Origin: Phialocephala subalpina
Lineage: Eukaryota > Ascomycota > Leotiomycetes > Helotiales > Mollisiaceae
NCBI GenBank assembly: GCA_900073065.1
Contig: FJOG01000002.1
Coordinates: 442,800-506,799, forward strand
DNA length: 64,000 bases
Direction of reading: 5' to 3'
Shown piece after piece: positions 1 to 12,226 of the stretch (position 1 is the stretch's first letter; each line of letters opens with the position of its first letter). The translations under genes were made by a program, and so were the position numbers. Under the pieces are notes generated by a model. The model was not told where the DNA came from. It did no database searches and saw only the letters and a list, made by a program, of their open reading frames with translations.

Positions 1-297
1 ATAAATCATATTAAATTCTATTTAATCGAGAAATAAAACGAAAACATTTTAATTTTAACATTAATTCTTATTAATATTATTTATTAGATATTAAAATCAA
101 GTTTATTTTAATTTATTTTCTTATTTTCAATATTTTATTAATAATTATATTTTAAATAATTTCTTTTCTAAATATTCTAATAATTGCGATTTTATTATCT
201 CAAGAAATAATATTAATTCCTAGACTCGCTAGGTAATTATCCACGCATAATATAAATTAATACTATTAATAGGATTACCGTTACTATTCCTTACCCC
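1..297. repeat. AT-rich decayed DNA
   Basis: Almost pure A/T with stops in every frame and no recognisable coding remnant. It runs straight into the truncated tannase remnant, so the missing 5' half of that gene may have been lost or eroded here. The composition fits RIP-mutated repeat DNA, but no element ends can be seen. Confidence 0.6.
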
Positions 298-827
298 TTA
301 TCTCAAGCTTTCATCCAATATCTTTTAGAGGGGGACCCAATATATAACACCTCCAATATCTCTTACTCTGGCTATACCTCTTTATATTTCCAAGGTATCC
401 ACGAATACAACCATATCCTCGGTTCAAATAATCCCGATCTCTCGGGTTTGGTAAATCTGGAGGGAAGTTACTCGGCTGGCATGGCCTTGTTGATAATCTC
501 ATCGTCCCCAACGGGACCCTAGATTATCGGCAGCGTGTCGATGCGCTCATGGGAGGTACACATGCTGTTGATAACTTCTTCAGGCTGTTTTTCGCCCCAG
601 GCGTTAATCACTGTGGAGGAGGGTATGGGCCCATCCCCGTGGATGGCATGGAGACTCTTGTGGCTTGGGTAGAGCATGGGGTTGTTCCTAACACGTTGGC
701 AGTGGAATTTATGGATGGGCATGGAGATGTGGTGGAGCTTGACATTTGTATGTACCCGCTGGTTTCGAAGTATATTGGAGGTGATCCAAAGTTAGCGGCG
801 AGTTATCTATGCGCAAATTCTTTTTAG
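298..827 (+). pseudogene. Tannase/feruloyl esterase remnant, C-terminal part
   Basis: The 3' portion encodes the C-terminal tannase/feruloyl esterase signature: GWHGLVDNLIVPNGTLDY, then RLFFAPGVNHCGGG (the conserved P-G-x-x-H-C-G-G-G block carrying the catalytic His) and LVAWVEHG near the stop at 825-827. The upstream stretch 298-443 (around YTSLYFQGIHEYNHILG and NPDLSG) matches the family in a different frame, so a frameshift lies near 443-452. No N-terminal half or nucleophile region is present; the DNA upstream is AT-rich. Intact fungal tannases are about 500-600 aa and secreted. This copy is truncated and frame-broken, so I call it a pseudogene. An intron joining the two frames is less likely because no plausible GT-AG pair fits. 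Confidence 0.75.
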
Positions 828-1620
828 TCTTGTTGTAATGGATTAAATATATTTCGTCCAGGGAGTTTAAGTTGTAGGGATAGCTTCTATAATAATGTTA
901 TTTACGAAGTCTAAGGATAAGAGGACAATGCCTTATAACCCAAAAACCCAATTGGATCCTTCTTTCTCTGATGGCTCGCTTCCCAAAATCATATCGTAAA
1001 CGGCCAACTTCCACTTTTACCAGCCTCCACACTCTGCATTTCCACGCAAACAAGACAGCTTGATTTCCGCCGACCACACCGAGTCCCACATTAGTGCTCT
1101 TCTTCCCGACACTTGTCCCCGGTGCTTTGGTTCTGGTATGTTGCTCCGTATTTATTCCCTACGGGGCCTCCGCTGGATCTGCTTCATCTGAAATGTGGAG
1201 TTTACGAGTAGAGCAATTCTAGTCAGTTCGCCTATTATAAGATTTGCAAACATATGGCCTTATCTAAAAGTACCAAAGAGAAGACTTGTTGATTGAAGGC
1301 TCAATTTTCTCATTAAGCGTACTTGAAGGACAGCTCCCAGCCAATATTGCAGTACTTTTAGCGAGGAACCCCCTATAGTGGGTCCTCAGTGCTTTAGGCG
1401 AGGAACTCCAAAATAACCCCTTTTCTAACCTTTTCATCCTTCCTTTATAAGCGCTACGGTATATCAAAGGTTAGGTTAACAAAAGAGGATCTGTGCACCA
1501 AAACCTTGCTTGGGGGGAGTGGTAAGAAGAATCCAGCCGTGCCCGAGCCAAATCCTGCGCCCAGTGACGGTTTCAGTAGTACAGCCCTGGCCGAACGAAG
1601 TTCTTCAACCACTAGTGATG
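828..1620. other. Intergenic, no supported gene
   Basis: Only short ORFs below 70 codons on both strands, none with a recognisable family motif, and no tRNA-like box A/box B pair. Confidence 0.5.
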
Positions 1621-1778
1621 TACTTCGTACCCGGGGTAATAGTTGCAAAATCTCCACCAAGCACCCTAACTTAAGCCAGTAACAATTTAAATTCTGGAAA
1701 CCTGATTGGCCAATTTCTCCTGCAATTGAGGAAGTCTCTGGAAGTCTTGGCGCAACTATTACCCCGGGTACTAAAGTA
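1621..1778. mobile_element. MITE copy 1, TA-flanked terminal inverted repeats
   Basis: A 158-bp element that starts TACTTCGTACCCGGGGTAAT and ends with the near-exact inverted form, ACCCCGGGTACTAAAGTA. The inverted repeats agree over about 20 bp (GTACCCGGGGTAATAGTTGC). Both ends carry TA, consistent with a Tc1/mariner-type TA target duplication. It has no coding capacity. A second copy with the same interior lies at 44950-45143, which supports mobility. Confidence 0.8.
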
Positions 1779-2909
1779 TAATTTTGCTGACACACGAGCC
1801 TGCATTGTTTCTGCTAGCTGAGAAGTCCACTCAGCTCGTACACTAGTTGTATCTGGCAGCAAAAATTTGGAAGGCTGCCTATCAGGTGACGACAGGTTTG
1901 CGACATGGATCCTGGCACGAATGAGGATCCGTGTGTCAGAACCGTTTTGGTGCGACGCATGAGGCATCACAAGAAAGACCACTCCGTAGGTATTGAATGG
2001 AATCTCAAAGGCGACACCGCAAGCCATGCACCTATCCGGCGCTCCGAGGTACCGCTACTTTGTGGAGCACTCCTCGCAGGCCGCGGAAATAAATATTAAT
2101 AGCCGGCGTGTGCTTCTCGCGAGTAGGCTGTGTGCCAGTATCCTGATAAAGAGAACCCCACCTACAATTTCCGTCGAGCAGATTCCTTCTAGACGCATTC
2201 TCATCAGATTCTCATTCTTGGCTTGTGATGATGTATGTGATGATAATATGGTAATATTTGAGTGTGACGTGTGGGCAGTACAGACAGTGAGGCGGGCCAC
2301 AACAGCGACATGGCTTGGACGTCTAGCCAACAGCTAAGTTCGCTCTGTCAGTTCTCAAACTATCTTTCTTGTGTATGCATCACACTTCCTTTGCACTGGC
2401 AGGTATCAAAAGACTCGAGGTCTTCTCTTGTGGACAAAAAAATTGAAAGCTAAGTTCCCATTTCCACTATGGTGTTCATGATCAAGATGGCCAATCAACG
2501 GCCTAGACGAGAGGGGCAACGCACGAACGTGACGGTGCGAGGGCGCAATTCAGCCTTGCGCGAGTTCGCCTGGATTGCAACGCCGAGTAAGTCCATCAAC
2601 CCACATCGCGATACAATTGTCTGCGACCAAGTACGGAGCTCCGCAGACATCAGAACAACTGCTTCCCACATTCAGACGAGCCCTCCGCAAGATCGATCTG
2701 CTGCGGCAACCATAAAACAACGTACCTTCCTGAGGTTCAAATTTATCTTCGCCGACGAGCCTCCACCAGCAACACTCAACCCACTCGATAACGAGGGTTC
2801 CCGGACTCGTCACGATGACCGTCCGCCGAACTACATTCTATCCTTCCTGCGGTGTTTCCACTGTCGTTTTCTTGCACAATTTATGAGCTAGCAGATTCTC
2901 GGAAACATC
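1779..2909. other. Intergenic upstream of the kinase gene, unsupported small ORFs
   Basis: Several ORFs of 60-140 codons occur on both strands but none shows a known motif. A minus-strand ORF (1671-2027) reads through the MITE, so at least its C-terminal third is element sequence; its N-terminal part could be an unknown small protein, but nothing supports that. Confidence 0.4.
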
Positions 2910-5900
2910 ATGGCCACTGGTCCTCTACACACCGCGGCAGGCGTCGCCGACATGACCGACGATATATTTTTTAAGAGTATCAGGGAAGATATATTCAAGG
3001 CAATGGAATATCAAAGTCGTCCGGCATTACGATTTGTAACAAAACACCATTTGGGAGGTGTTTGGACGACCCCCCGACTGGAGAATTTTTGTCGAGTCGC
3101 ACGCTTAGAGGGAATGATCAAGCCCACTGAGATGATCGAATATCTCAGGAAGAACCTTCTGCGGACTCTCTCGATACTTGTATACATACATTGGGAATAT
3201 TGGGATAAATTCCATAGGATATTCTTCGACCATGTTATTGCACCTCCTTTGGCACGGGTGGACCGGAGCATGAAGGAGTACGGACAGGCGGAATTAGAAA
3301 GGGAAGATTTCCTCGGAGATAGCATGCTGGCAAATGCCTTTTTGGATTTTCGGGATCAATTCTTTCCGATCGTCATTAAGGAGGGAATGGTCAAGGTGTA
3401 TAGAGAGGGACGGAGGCTACCGTTCATGGAACTCCAGAATGGTGTGGTCGAACTTGGCGAAGGAGGTTACGGGAAAGTAAGAAAAGAGATTATTGCTATT
3501 ATGCAATATCGTCGGGACACAGGTCGTCAAGTGGTGAGTTGAATTGTCACAGAACACCTGCACAGTATTATTGACTATGAAGCAGGAGATTTGCCCGGTG
3601 GCGCGGAAGGTTTTGGTCCAAAAAGAAGATTTCCAAAAGGAGACGGAGAACCTAGAATACTTGAAGCGGTCCTTGTTGAAGCACGATAGAATCGCTACTT
3701 TTTTAGCCATCATCTCCGTTGAAACTGGGTTATCTACGGAGTTCAACATTCTGTCGGAACTGGCCGACATGAATTTACAAGAGTTCCTAGACGGAAGACA
3801 TAACGAATTCACGGTCACTCCACAGAGTCTCATGTCCGAATGTGCTCACCTTGCCGATGCTCTGAGATTCTTGCATAAGGGGATCGAAATACCAAGGGAC
3901 GCTATCTCGGATGCCGGGAGTCAAGAGGGGCCTATGACTTGCCACCATATGGATCTGAAACCGGAAAACATCCTTCTTTACAAACACCCCCGCTACCCAG
4001 TTTGCATATGGAAGATATCCGACTTTGGGATCTCCAGGATCAAAGAATCCGTGAGTCGACAACCCAAAGGCAAACAACGGAACGACAAAAGTCTGCTAGA
4101 AGTTCCCCGAATGCTCGGAGAATTGAAGAGAAGCATGAATAGTCAAAAGGGCCAAACCAGCCGCACCAACGCCAAACGAAACTCTGGAACATGGCAGGCT
4201 CCGGAAGTTCATCAGTCACCCGAGAAAGTTGTGGGGATCGAAAGCGACGTCTGGTCTTTTGGGTGCATCCTTGTCTCTATAGTTGCACTCGCGCTAGGGC
4301 CTAATGAGTTGGCGTCTCTGGAAACCACAAGAGGGAAAACAAAGCAAGGTATTCATTATGACTATGTCAACGATGATCGTTTCTACAGAACCCGTGATGG
4401 GGTGATGGAGCTCAACCCCCACATCGAGTCGTGGGTCGACTTCTTGCCACAACGACAAGGTCACAACACTGATATAACCACTTTCCTCCTGAACAGCCGC
4501 GACATTCTTTTTTCAACGCTGAAAATTAAGCCTGAGGATCGCATCAACTCTGGCAACCTTCACCTCGCTCTGAAGAGAATATTTTATGCTCCAAGTAACG
4601 GCGCTGACCGTGCTGTTTCGGCAACAAACAAGTCCACACAATCCTCTGAACCCGCGCCTGTTCCATCGTTGAAAAAATTGGAAGCTTCTTCAGCTCATAT
4701 TGCAGTCAATCCTGAATTGATTGACGGAGAGAGTGGTTCCCATACCGAGACACAGTTGCAATCAAACTCACAGATAACAACAGAGAGTCCGAACTCACAC
4801 CCCAGCCTCGATCAAAGAGCAGAAATCCAAGAAGATACCATATCACAAGATCAAACCCCCACTCTGATTTCCCAAGGAAAGGGCAGGGAGACTCTCCATA
4901 CCCCAGTGATGGAAGCAGATGCCTCAAAGGTTTACCTGCACGCTGATATGCCAACGCCAGCATCGGAAGGACGCGAATCTCCTCTTTTTGGCACTCCCAG
5001 GATATCCATCCAAGATCGGTCTCAAGACACAGGAGTCAGCGGACCATCAAATCTACGTGAAAGGACGAACGTCTCAATTCCAGATAGACACATTGACCGG
5101 ATAGGCACTCTTCCACTTGAATCAAATTGCACACTCTTTGGTGGTGTTGGAAAGAAGCGGTCCCTGGCTAAACGACCGACGTTTCCCTCTGAGAAGGTTG
5201 CCGGGATTGGCTCTTCCAAGAAAGACTTTGCGCCAGAGCACGATGTCCCACCGAACGCCGTTGTTACAAATGGGTATCATCCAAATCTTTCGAATGGTTG
5301 CGCATCGAAAGGTACTCCCGGAACTTTAGCTTTGGAGTCACACTCTGCTTCGGCAACTCCTCGAAGTCGATCCATCCCGCCGAAAACCGCTAAGTCGACA
5401 CCGTCAGTAACGAAATCTCCCCCTAATTGGCTACCTACCTCGGAAATGGCACGGATTCGTCCCCAATTCCCTCATTCACGGGTCAATTCCCTGCGCTCTG
5501 AAGCACATCAATCAACCCACACGTCGAGTTCTTCGGGTATCAGCAGCTTCACTGGTCAGCTGGGGCCAGCCACTTTTCAGTTGCACCCACCAAATGTGAA
5601 GAACGTCACCCGCACTATCATTTCGTCCGATTGTACATGGGTTGCATTCTTGTCTTCTACGAACATTTACTTGTACGCAATACGCGGCGAAGAGCATCCA
5701 CGCCTTGAGCTTCCACGGCCTGACGGATGGAAGTGGATTTCCGTCTCCATTTCCGGCGACTTTATTTTGGCCGTGGGTCAAGTTGCCAAAGGGGGCACTG
5801 TTGTAAGTCATGAATTTGTATTCCTACTAGAAGTGTTCAAAGTAACATCAATCCAGTTTAGAAAATACGAGATCATCGCCGACGCCGAGAATGATGCCAG

Positions 5901-6745
5901 CTTCGAAATCGAGCCAGCAGATGGCAGCCGTGAGTCATCTGTCGAAGGTGGCGTGATCTCCTGTAAAGGGTATGTGCTTTATCAACAACAGTCGGCAGTG
6001 TTGCTCGCACATATGGAGTAGGTTCTCCGAATTTGCATATGTACGAGCCATTGACTTATGTTGCAGCCCCGAGATAGACATCAGACCACAGCTACTCCCG
6101 ACCGAGGGCAAAGTTCGGAGGAGCTGGTTCAACGAAAGCGGTACATGGGCTTATGCCTGGTCCGTGAAGCAAGCAAATCATTATATCAAGGCGTGGAACG
6201 TTTCAAACCCAGACATTTCAAGACAGATTATCCATCCAATTGTGCGTCAAGCCTCCTAATGGAACAACAACAAACGCTGACATTATTAGCCGGAGCATCA
6301 AAATCATGGAGATCCCGTACGAGCTGTGCTTTCATTCCCCAAATCTGTGGGATTCGTACTTTGGAAATCCCATAACAATATCCTAATTGCTCCTCATAAT
6401 TGTACTGATCGATGGGGGCAAAATCTGTCTAAGTTGGATGATCTGCAGGCCCTCGCTATCACTCCCTCTGAGGACCACATTGTTTACATTCGCGTAAAAT
6501 GGAAATTTTTCGCAGCCAGGAAGACCAAGTTATACATCAGAAGGATGGAAGTCGACAGAGACGGAAATGTCGTCCTTCTGCCACCCAGAAAAGTTTTATT
6601 GAATCACCTCTTCCAGCATGGTAGCAGCACTCTTTCAGTAGCATCTGACAAGCGCGACGTTCGTTGTTTTGTTGTGCATATTACCGGCGACGTGGAGAAG
6701 GTTGTTTTCGATGCTCATGCACTTTTAGATACCTCCGGTTTGTAA
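2910..6745 (+). CDS. Protein kinase with C-terminal WD-like region
   Basis: Predicted 1194 aa from exons 2910-3533, 3586-5802, 5857-5969, 6067-6241 and 6290-6745, all with GT-AG borders and matching phase. Residues 1-180 form a helical N-terminal region of unknown type. The kinase domain follows: glycine loop LGEGGYGKV near 182, VARK lysine near 214, catalytic loop HMDLKPEN near 327, DFG near 353, GTWQAPEV as the APE motif, ending near 540. The catalytic loop is HMD rather than HRD, so this is a non-RD kinase. A Ser/Pro-rich linker (about 545-850) leads to beta-type blocks (SSDCTWVAFLS, HGDPVRAVL) resembling degenerate WD40 repeats. Such fungal kinases are often found near HET and NLR genes; the substrate is unknown. 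The first intron falls inside the domain, between the glycine loop and the lysine. Confidence 0.85.
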
Positions 6746-6757
6746 TTTGGGACTGTA

Positions 6758-8534
6758 TTATACTTCAAGTCCAGGCCAGCCTTTCTGCTGAGAGCGTTGT
6801 TTTATAGCTTTGTTTCGCTTGCGTTTGTAGGCAATATAGAACCATGATCCAACTGTCAAAACTGTCAGAGGAACTGTAAGGGCAACAAAGATCCAGAACC
6901 GTGATGAAATTTGGAATCCGTTTCCGTTTGGGCCTTGGAATGCGAAGAGATTCATCCCGAGGAGCGACTAATTCCAAATCAGCAACAAATACAGTGCTGG
7001 GTGTGAAGACATACTGCCACAAAGCTTGCAGGTAGGTAGAGTAGAGTCACAAGGGTGACCACCTTTACCGTTGCGCTGTCGTCTACAGTGTCATGAGTTA
7101 AGAGTAGCATATTATGGTTGATATCAACAGATGTTGCTTGGTTTTTTAAAGTCAAAGCAACGGTGAGCTGGTAAAACAAAAGTTAGCACTCGGCGGGAAC
7201 TTGTCCTCAAAGATGTTTCTAAGGGGACACACTTGGTTAAGCACTCCTTGCACTCGGGACTTGAGAAGGTCGATACTTGCCACATGACCACGGTACTTAG
7301 AAATATATGATTTGAAGCTATTATCAAGGGCTATGAAAGCAGCCGTCTCGAGGAAGCCTTGGTCATGGAAGCTGCTGTTCAATTCCTGGAGGCCGCTTAC
7401 GATAGATGCTGTAGTGTTGAACCGTGTATGTGAGGGGAGAATTCTTTCTTGGAGGTACTGAAGCTTCGCGAGAGTCTTGAAGGCTTCGGTGTAGTCCTCA
7501 GGGCGTGAGAATTCGAGGGTAAGCGCTATATCTGCCTGGAAAGGCGTCAGGATATAATAATTTGAACTCCCTGTAGCTAACTCACAATATCTTCGAATTC
7601 TTCACTTAATGCTTTTAGATACCACCTCGAATTCTCGATATATGAAGATATCGCAAGGGAATGAAGCTGTGGTACACTTGTGCAGTTTCTGAATTGAGTA
7701 CCATGTGTAATTGCGTCTTCGACCTTTCCCTTTAAGACGGAGTTTGGCATTGGATGGATGAATATCCACAAGTTCTCTTCTGGTGTATCCGGTGCAAATC
7801 TACGGAAGACTGCCGTTTGCCGTATTGGCCATGAAACTTTCTCTTTACCTCTACTTTCTTCAACATATACCAGTAGGTAGGACATATCTGCGGTAAAACT
7901 CTACGATTAGCAAGGTTAGTGAGCGAGGAGTAAAATCGATAAGCTGTACCAAAGGAGCCATCGGGCCTGCGTATTACGGTCAACCCCCCAAGACCGGCCT
8001 CAGATTCCCGTGGCTTTCCCCCGAACGCGAAGAGAAGATCTAGGAATTCGATTCCCACATGGTGGAAAGAGAGAACTTTGTTGAGACACTCTTCGGTAAT
8101 TTTCAGCGGCTCTAAAGAATTTTGACAATGTAGTGATCTGCTCCTCCAATTAACAGTTGTGGTACAAGGCACTTCAATCTCTTACATTATCCGCGTTGTA
8201 GGTGTGGCCGTTTGGGAGATATATTGTTCCACATCTTCGCTCGTACAAAATTCTGCCTTGAAAGCGCGAGAGCCTTCGCTGGAGGCTGTGAAAAATTTAG
8301 CAGGACAGAAAGGACTCCAAGGAGAAGTATACCTCTAACGTCGATGATCTCGACTTCCGTTTCCAATGAAGACCCACAGAAGAGAGTTGGCCGTGCGTCA
8401 GACATCCTATCGCTGTAGGACTGAAGGTTGACTATTGAAGGCTCCAAGACAATGTTGGACGGATACTGCCACCAACGGTCAAACACATCCTTTTCACCTG
8501 CCCGTCGATCAGTTTCGGATAGGGTGAACATCAT
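6758..8534 (-). CDS. CorA-like membrane protein with GMN motif
   Basis: Seven exons (8534-8333, 8285-8186, 8137-7950, 7887-7586, 7535-7233, 7167-7015, 6967-6758) give 485 aa with every phase matching. The fungal CorA-like signatures appear in order: SLHCQNSLEPLKIT, LSFHHVGIEFLDLLFAFG, LLVYVEESRG, WIFIHPMPN, a long helical segment (FEDIADIALTLEFSRPEDY), then two C-terminal membrane helices. Helix 1 (about 398-419) ends in GMN at 420-422, the ion-selectivity motif of CorA magnesium channels; helix 2 spans about 439-462. It is probably a plasma- or organelle-membrane protein, but in fungi this expanded family is not proven to transport Mg2+. Its stop lies 13 bp from the kinase gene's stop, tail to tail. 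Confidence 0.85.
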
Positions 8535-8921
8535 GGTATTGTTTAATACACGTGAATCGATATGCGAGTAGTTGAGGATCGGATCAAAGGGCGTTATTTT
8601 GTTATAGATTGGGAGACGGGAGATTTGTGTCGGCGTTGGGGCTGTGTAAATGTCTCAGTTGGGGCTGGGCGCGGGGCTTCACAGCTGCACTCCCTGCAAA
8701 TCAAGTACTCGGTGTGACAGATCGTTCCGCCAACTAATCAGCCTTGCATTCTCAGAGCGGCACGTCACGAAAAAATACCTCGTTGTCTGTTTTTATCAAG
8801 ATTTCTGTTTTATCAAGCTCAAGAAATAGCTTTTAAGGTCCCAAATCAATTAATTATCATTAAATCATCACTAAACCCAACAGCTGCCATCGTTCCCGCA
8901 AGATCATAGTCCTTCACCTAG

Positions 8922-9404
8922 CTAGCCGTTGCCCTCAATTGACGACTCGGCTGGATTCACGCAGGCTTCTGCCCAGCGGTTAGCGAGAATTTCTTTGAGT
9001 ACGGATATCTGCCATGAGTTCGTCCGACTTACTTGAGCTCGCTCTAAACCAAAATTTAGCAAATGAATAGCTAACACGAGCATACGGGATAACAGAGATT
9101 CTATTGCCAACATACCGGATCTACTTTACGTGGAGCATAGAACCAGTATCGGTCATTGCTCATCTGTGACGAGGGTCAGCTTCTCATCAGTGCAACCAAG
9201 AACAAGGCTATCAATCACCAGCGACCACGTCAACTTTATTAGCTAGGCAGTGGACACTATGAATCTACTAAAAGAAAAACTCACGGAAACGTCGATTTTT
9301 TTCCCGAAGAGTTCTTCGAGAAGGCTCTCAAGCCTGGACTTCTTGATGTATCCAGACAAATCTTTGCCCACGATAGTCTTGACGTTATCGGTGGTTTCGT
9401 CCAT
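8922..9404 (-). CDS. Small spliced hypothetical protein
   Basis: A model of about 84 aa from exons 9404-9285, 9163-9116 and 9008-8922. Exon 1 encodes MDETTDNVKTIVGKDL and a basic/acidic helical stretch (SRLESLLEELFG) ending at a clear GTGAGT donor; exon 2 holds NDRYWFYAPRKVDP before a GTATGT donor; exon 3 ends in a short Ala/Asn-rich tail. I do not recognise the family. The DRYWFYAPR block looks like conserved protein rather than chance. The introns are long for this locus (121 and 107 bp), and a small extra exon encoding SELK (about 9036-9047) is possible, so the 3' half is uncertain. It lies head-on behind the CorA-like gene on the same strand. Confidence 0.5.
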
Positions 9405-9749
9405 ATTTCTTCTCTAACTTTCATGCATCTGTTGCTGTGTAACTGGGAGAGGTGTTTTTAGATGAAGAAAGAGTTAAATTAGATAAAGCAGAGGCTTTTA
9501 GATTTAGGAACGTGTGCAACCCCAGCCGCGCAAGGCATTCTCAAAGGAGAATTGGGCGTTCGCTAGAGTCCAATGACAGTTAACCACATCCCACCTGATG
9601 CGGGCTGGGCGTCAATTGCAAGTTCACGTTGCTTTTTCTCCCATCCCTTGGAAAAGCTGAGATTTCACCTGAGATGCTCTTCATGTTAAACTTCATACCT
9701 CTACAACAATTCTCAAGTGGCAGACTCACTGCGCGACTTCACAAGTGAA
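9405..9749. promoter_or_regulatory. Shared divergent promoter region
   Basis: About 345 bp between the start of the small minus-strand gene and the start of the permease on the plus strand. No ORF of note. Pyrimidine-rich stretches such as TTTTTCTCCCATCCC lie just upstream of the permease start. I see no specific binding site that I can name. Confidence 0.4.
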
Positions 9750-12226
9750 ATGTCCCTCCATGACGAACCTGCCCAGCTGGATGTTGCGCCCAGCCGAGAA
9801 GAGAGCGATGGTCACTCGCAAGGCTCCGGTGAGGGAGATCATCCCGCTCGACGAACAACTGATCAAACTTTTGAGTCGGGGCGTACTTGCCAGACAGGAG
9901 ATACTGAGAGCACGATAATCCATCACGCACAGCGACCACGTTCCACTGAATATCATCTCCCGCCGGCGGTCCAAGAAAGTCTCCCATCAACCTCAAATGG
10001 CCCTCACCAAACAGTCAGGTAAAGTTAGACACATAAGCACCCCAACAACAGCTTACTGATAGCCCGTAGACGTGATTTACAACGATGGCAAATATTCGTA
10101 AGAATCTACTAAAGACGATGCCATTTTTTGTTAATCTGATTTTTAGTTCATCGTGATAAGTGGAACGATCGGTCTTGGACTTTTTACGGACAGTGGTGAA
10201 ATTTTGAGGCTCGCCGGTCCTGGGGGAGCTATATTAGCGTTCGTTCTAGTTGGTCTGGGAGTGATATCAGTCATGTCTGGAATCGCGGAGATGATAGACC
10301 ACTGGCCGATCTCTGGTGCTCTTGTAGAGTTCGTGAGAAGTTTCGTTGACAAGGATCTCGCGGTTCCTATTGGGATAGCTTACTGGTAAGTTAACAAAAC
10401 ATTTCAGATTTTAGGCTCACCATCAATTAATACTTCCAGGGGAGCGTATTCTATTACATTCGGAACTCTTATCAGTGCTATGCTCGATATTGGTGGCTAT
10501 TGGCACTGGCCAGAGTTCTGGAGATTTGTTGCCTTTGGAATTGCAACGCCAATTCTTGCACTAGGAATAAACTTAATGGGGGTCAATGTAAGTTGATATT
10601 ATACTTCTCAGAAACCACTAAACCTGTTTCTAGTTCTATGGCATGATTGAAAGTGTCATCGGTATTCTGAAGCTCTTCCTCGTTGTTGGAACCTTTCTTC
10701 TCATGTGTGTGATCAATGCTGGAGGTACTGACTGCCACCCATGAAGTGAGCATGATTAAGCTAACAAATACAGGTGGTCCGGCAGATGCAATTGGCTCTA
10801 AATGTACGTCCATCCAAAAAGTTTGGTGTTCTGCATAGACAAGCCGGTACTAACCATATCTCCAAGACATCAATGAAGGTTTCAGGAGTGACTCAACGGT
10901 CACTACTTCCCCATTCGTTGCGTTCCTGTAGGTGAAAAGTTACAAAGCCTGAAAACGCTCTGGTAATAACTTTACTCAGTGCTGGTATTCCCATTGCCGT
11001 GTATGCCTTTGGCGGAGTTGAAATCATAGCGGTAACAGCAATCGAGGCTAAAGATCCCCCTGGGTCTCTAAAATGGCCTGCGAAATCCGTGGCCGCAATC
11101 TTGTGGATTGGATACATATTCAGCGTCCTCGGCTTCTACTTGAATGTATCCTGGCAAGATTCCTCTCTTCCATCGATGGTAATTAGGGAGAGTCAGCAAA
11201 CTCTTTCTGGATCATCAATTCTTATAATAGCCGCCAACAATTCGAAAATCCCAGGCCTTCCAGGCTTTCTAAATGGGGCATTATTACTTACCGTTTTCAG
11301 CGCTGCGAATACTACTATTTACGTTGCTTCTCGTACACTTTTTGGGCTTGCTAAAGGCTTGGATTGTGACGGTGGAGCGACGAGCAGAATATTTTCTCAT
11401 CTAGGAACTACTTGGCCCCTAACTAATGTACCTGCTTGGGCTGTCGTGGCATCGGCAGTGTCATTTATTTGGCTTCCATGGTTACATGCTGGACTGAATT
11501 ATGGCGACCAATCCGTGAGTATACTTTTCTCCCCGTTTATACTTCCCTTTGTATGCACGACTGACTTGGTGATCAGTTGCAACAAACCTTTAGTGGTATA
11601 GCAACCGTGGCTATCGTTCTAGTATGGGCCTCGCAATGTCTCGCCTTCATTAGGTATCGAAGATGGTATGAATATCCCAGTCTGACAATACTATCGCTGA
11701 CTCTGATAAGGTTATACTTGAATCGAGACCATTTGAATGGAGAACTGGCAAATTATTCTTACGAGAAAATCAGCAGTGGTGCTCTATCGTACTTCCAACC
11801 TTTCCTCGCCTACTTTGGCTTCTTTGGCTGCTTCACAACTGTCTTCGTCTTCAGTACTGCCAACTGGTGGTATTCAAAGAAGCCCACCGCCAGCAATATT
11901 TTAGTGACTTTCACTGCAGTATGTTTAACTCTACCTTCAATCTTCCTATACTGATCAAATAGTAGCCAGTTCTTATTATTATTTTCTGGCTGGCGAAGAA
12001 GCGGTTCTCTCCATCAAGCAGTGGCCACTGGGGTGTAAAAGTCGATAGAAGTATCAAAGGCCTCAAAGATGAAATCATTAGGCTCGAGAGCTTTATCAAA
12101 ACGCCGCCTTCGAACTCTTCTGATGCTGTGGAACAAGTGGGACGTACTCAATGGCAACGCATTGGCAGCGAGTTGGCCACTACTTCAAACCCGCTACCAA
12201 TGCCATTTAGTAGTGGTGCTCTATGA
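9750..12226 (+). CDS. Amino-acid permease, APC superfamily (YAT-like)
   Basis: Predicted 652 aa from eleven exons: 9750-10018, 10070-10097, 10147-10385, 10440-10587, 10634-10724, 10774-10803, 10867-10927, 10980-11514, 11577-11665, 11711-11918 and 11966-12226. A hydrophilic N-terminal tail of about 90 aa precedes RRDLQRWQIFFIVISGTIG and GLGLFTDSGEI, the conserved first helix of fungal amino-acid permeases (GTIGTGLF in most). About twelve hydrophobic segments follow; AFGGVEIIAVTAIEA is the conserved helix 6 block and SRTLFGLAKG the region before helix 9. It imports amino acids across the plasma membrane by proton symport; substrate cannot be read from sequence. The intron at 11666-11710 is in frame and could be retained. 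Start chosen as the first ATG in frame with the family block. Confidence 0.88.

Noticed and set aside
1671..2027. 118-codon minus ORF near the first MITE
   Set aside because: Its C-terminal part is MITE sequence and the rest has no recognisable family.
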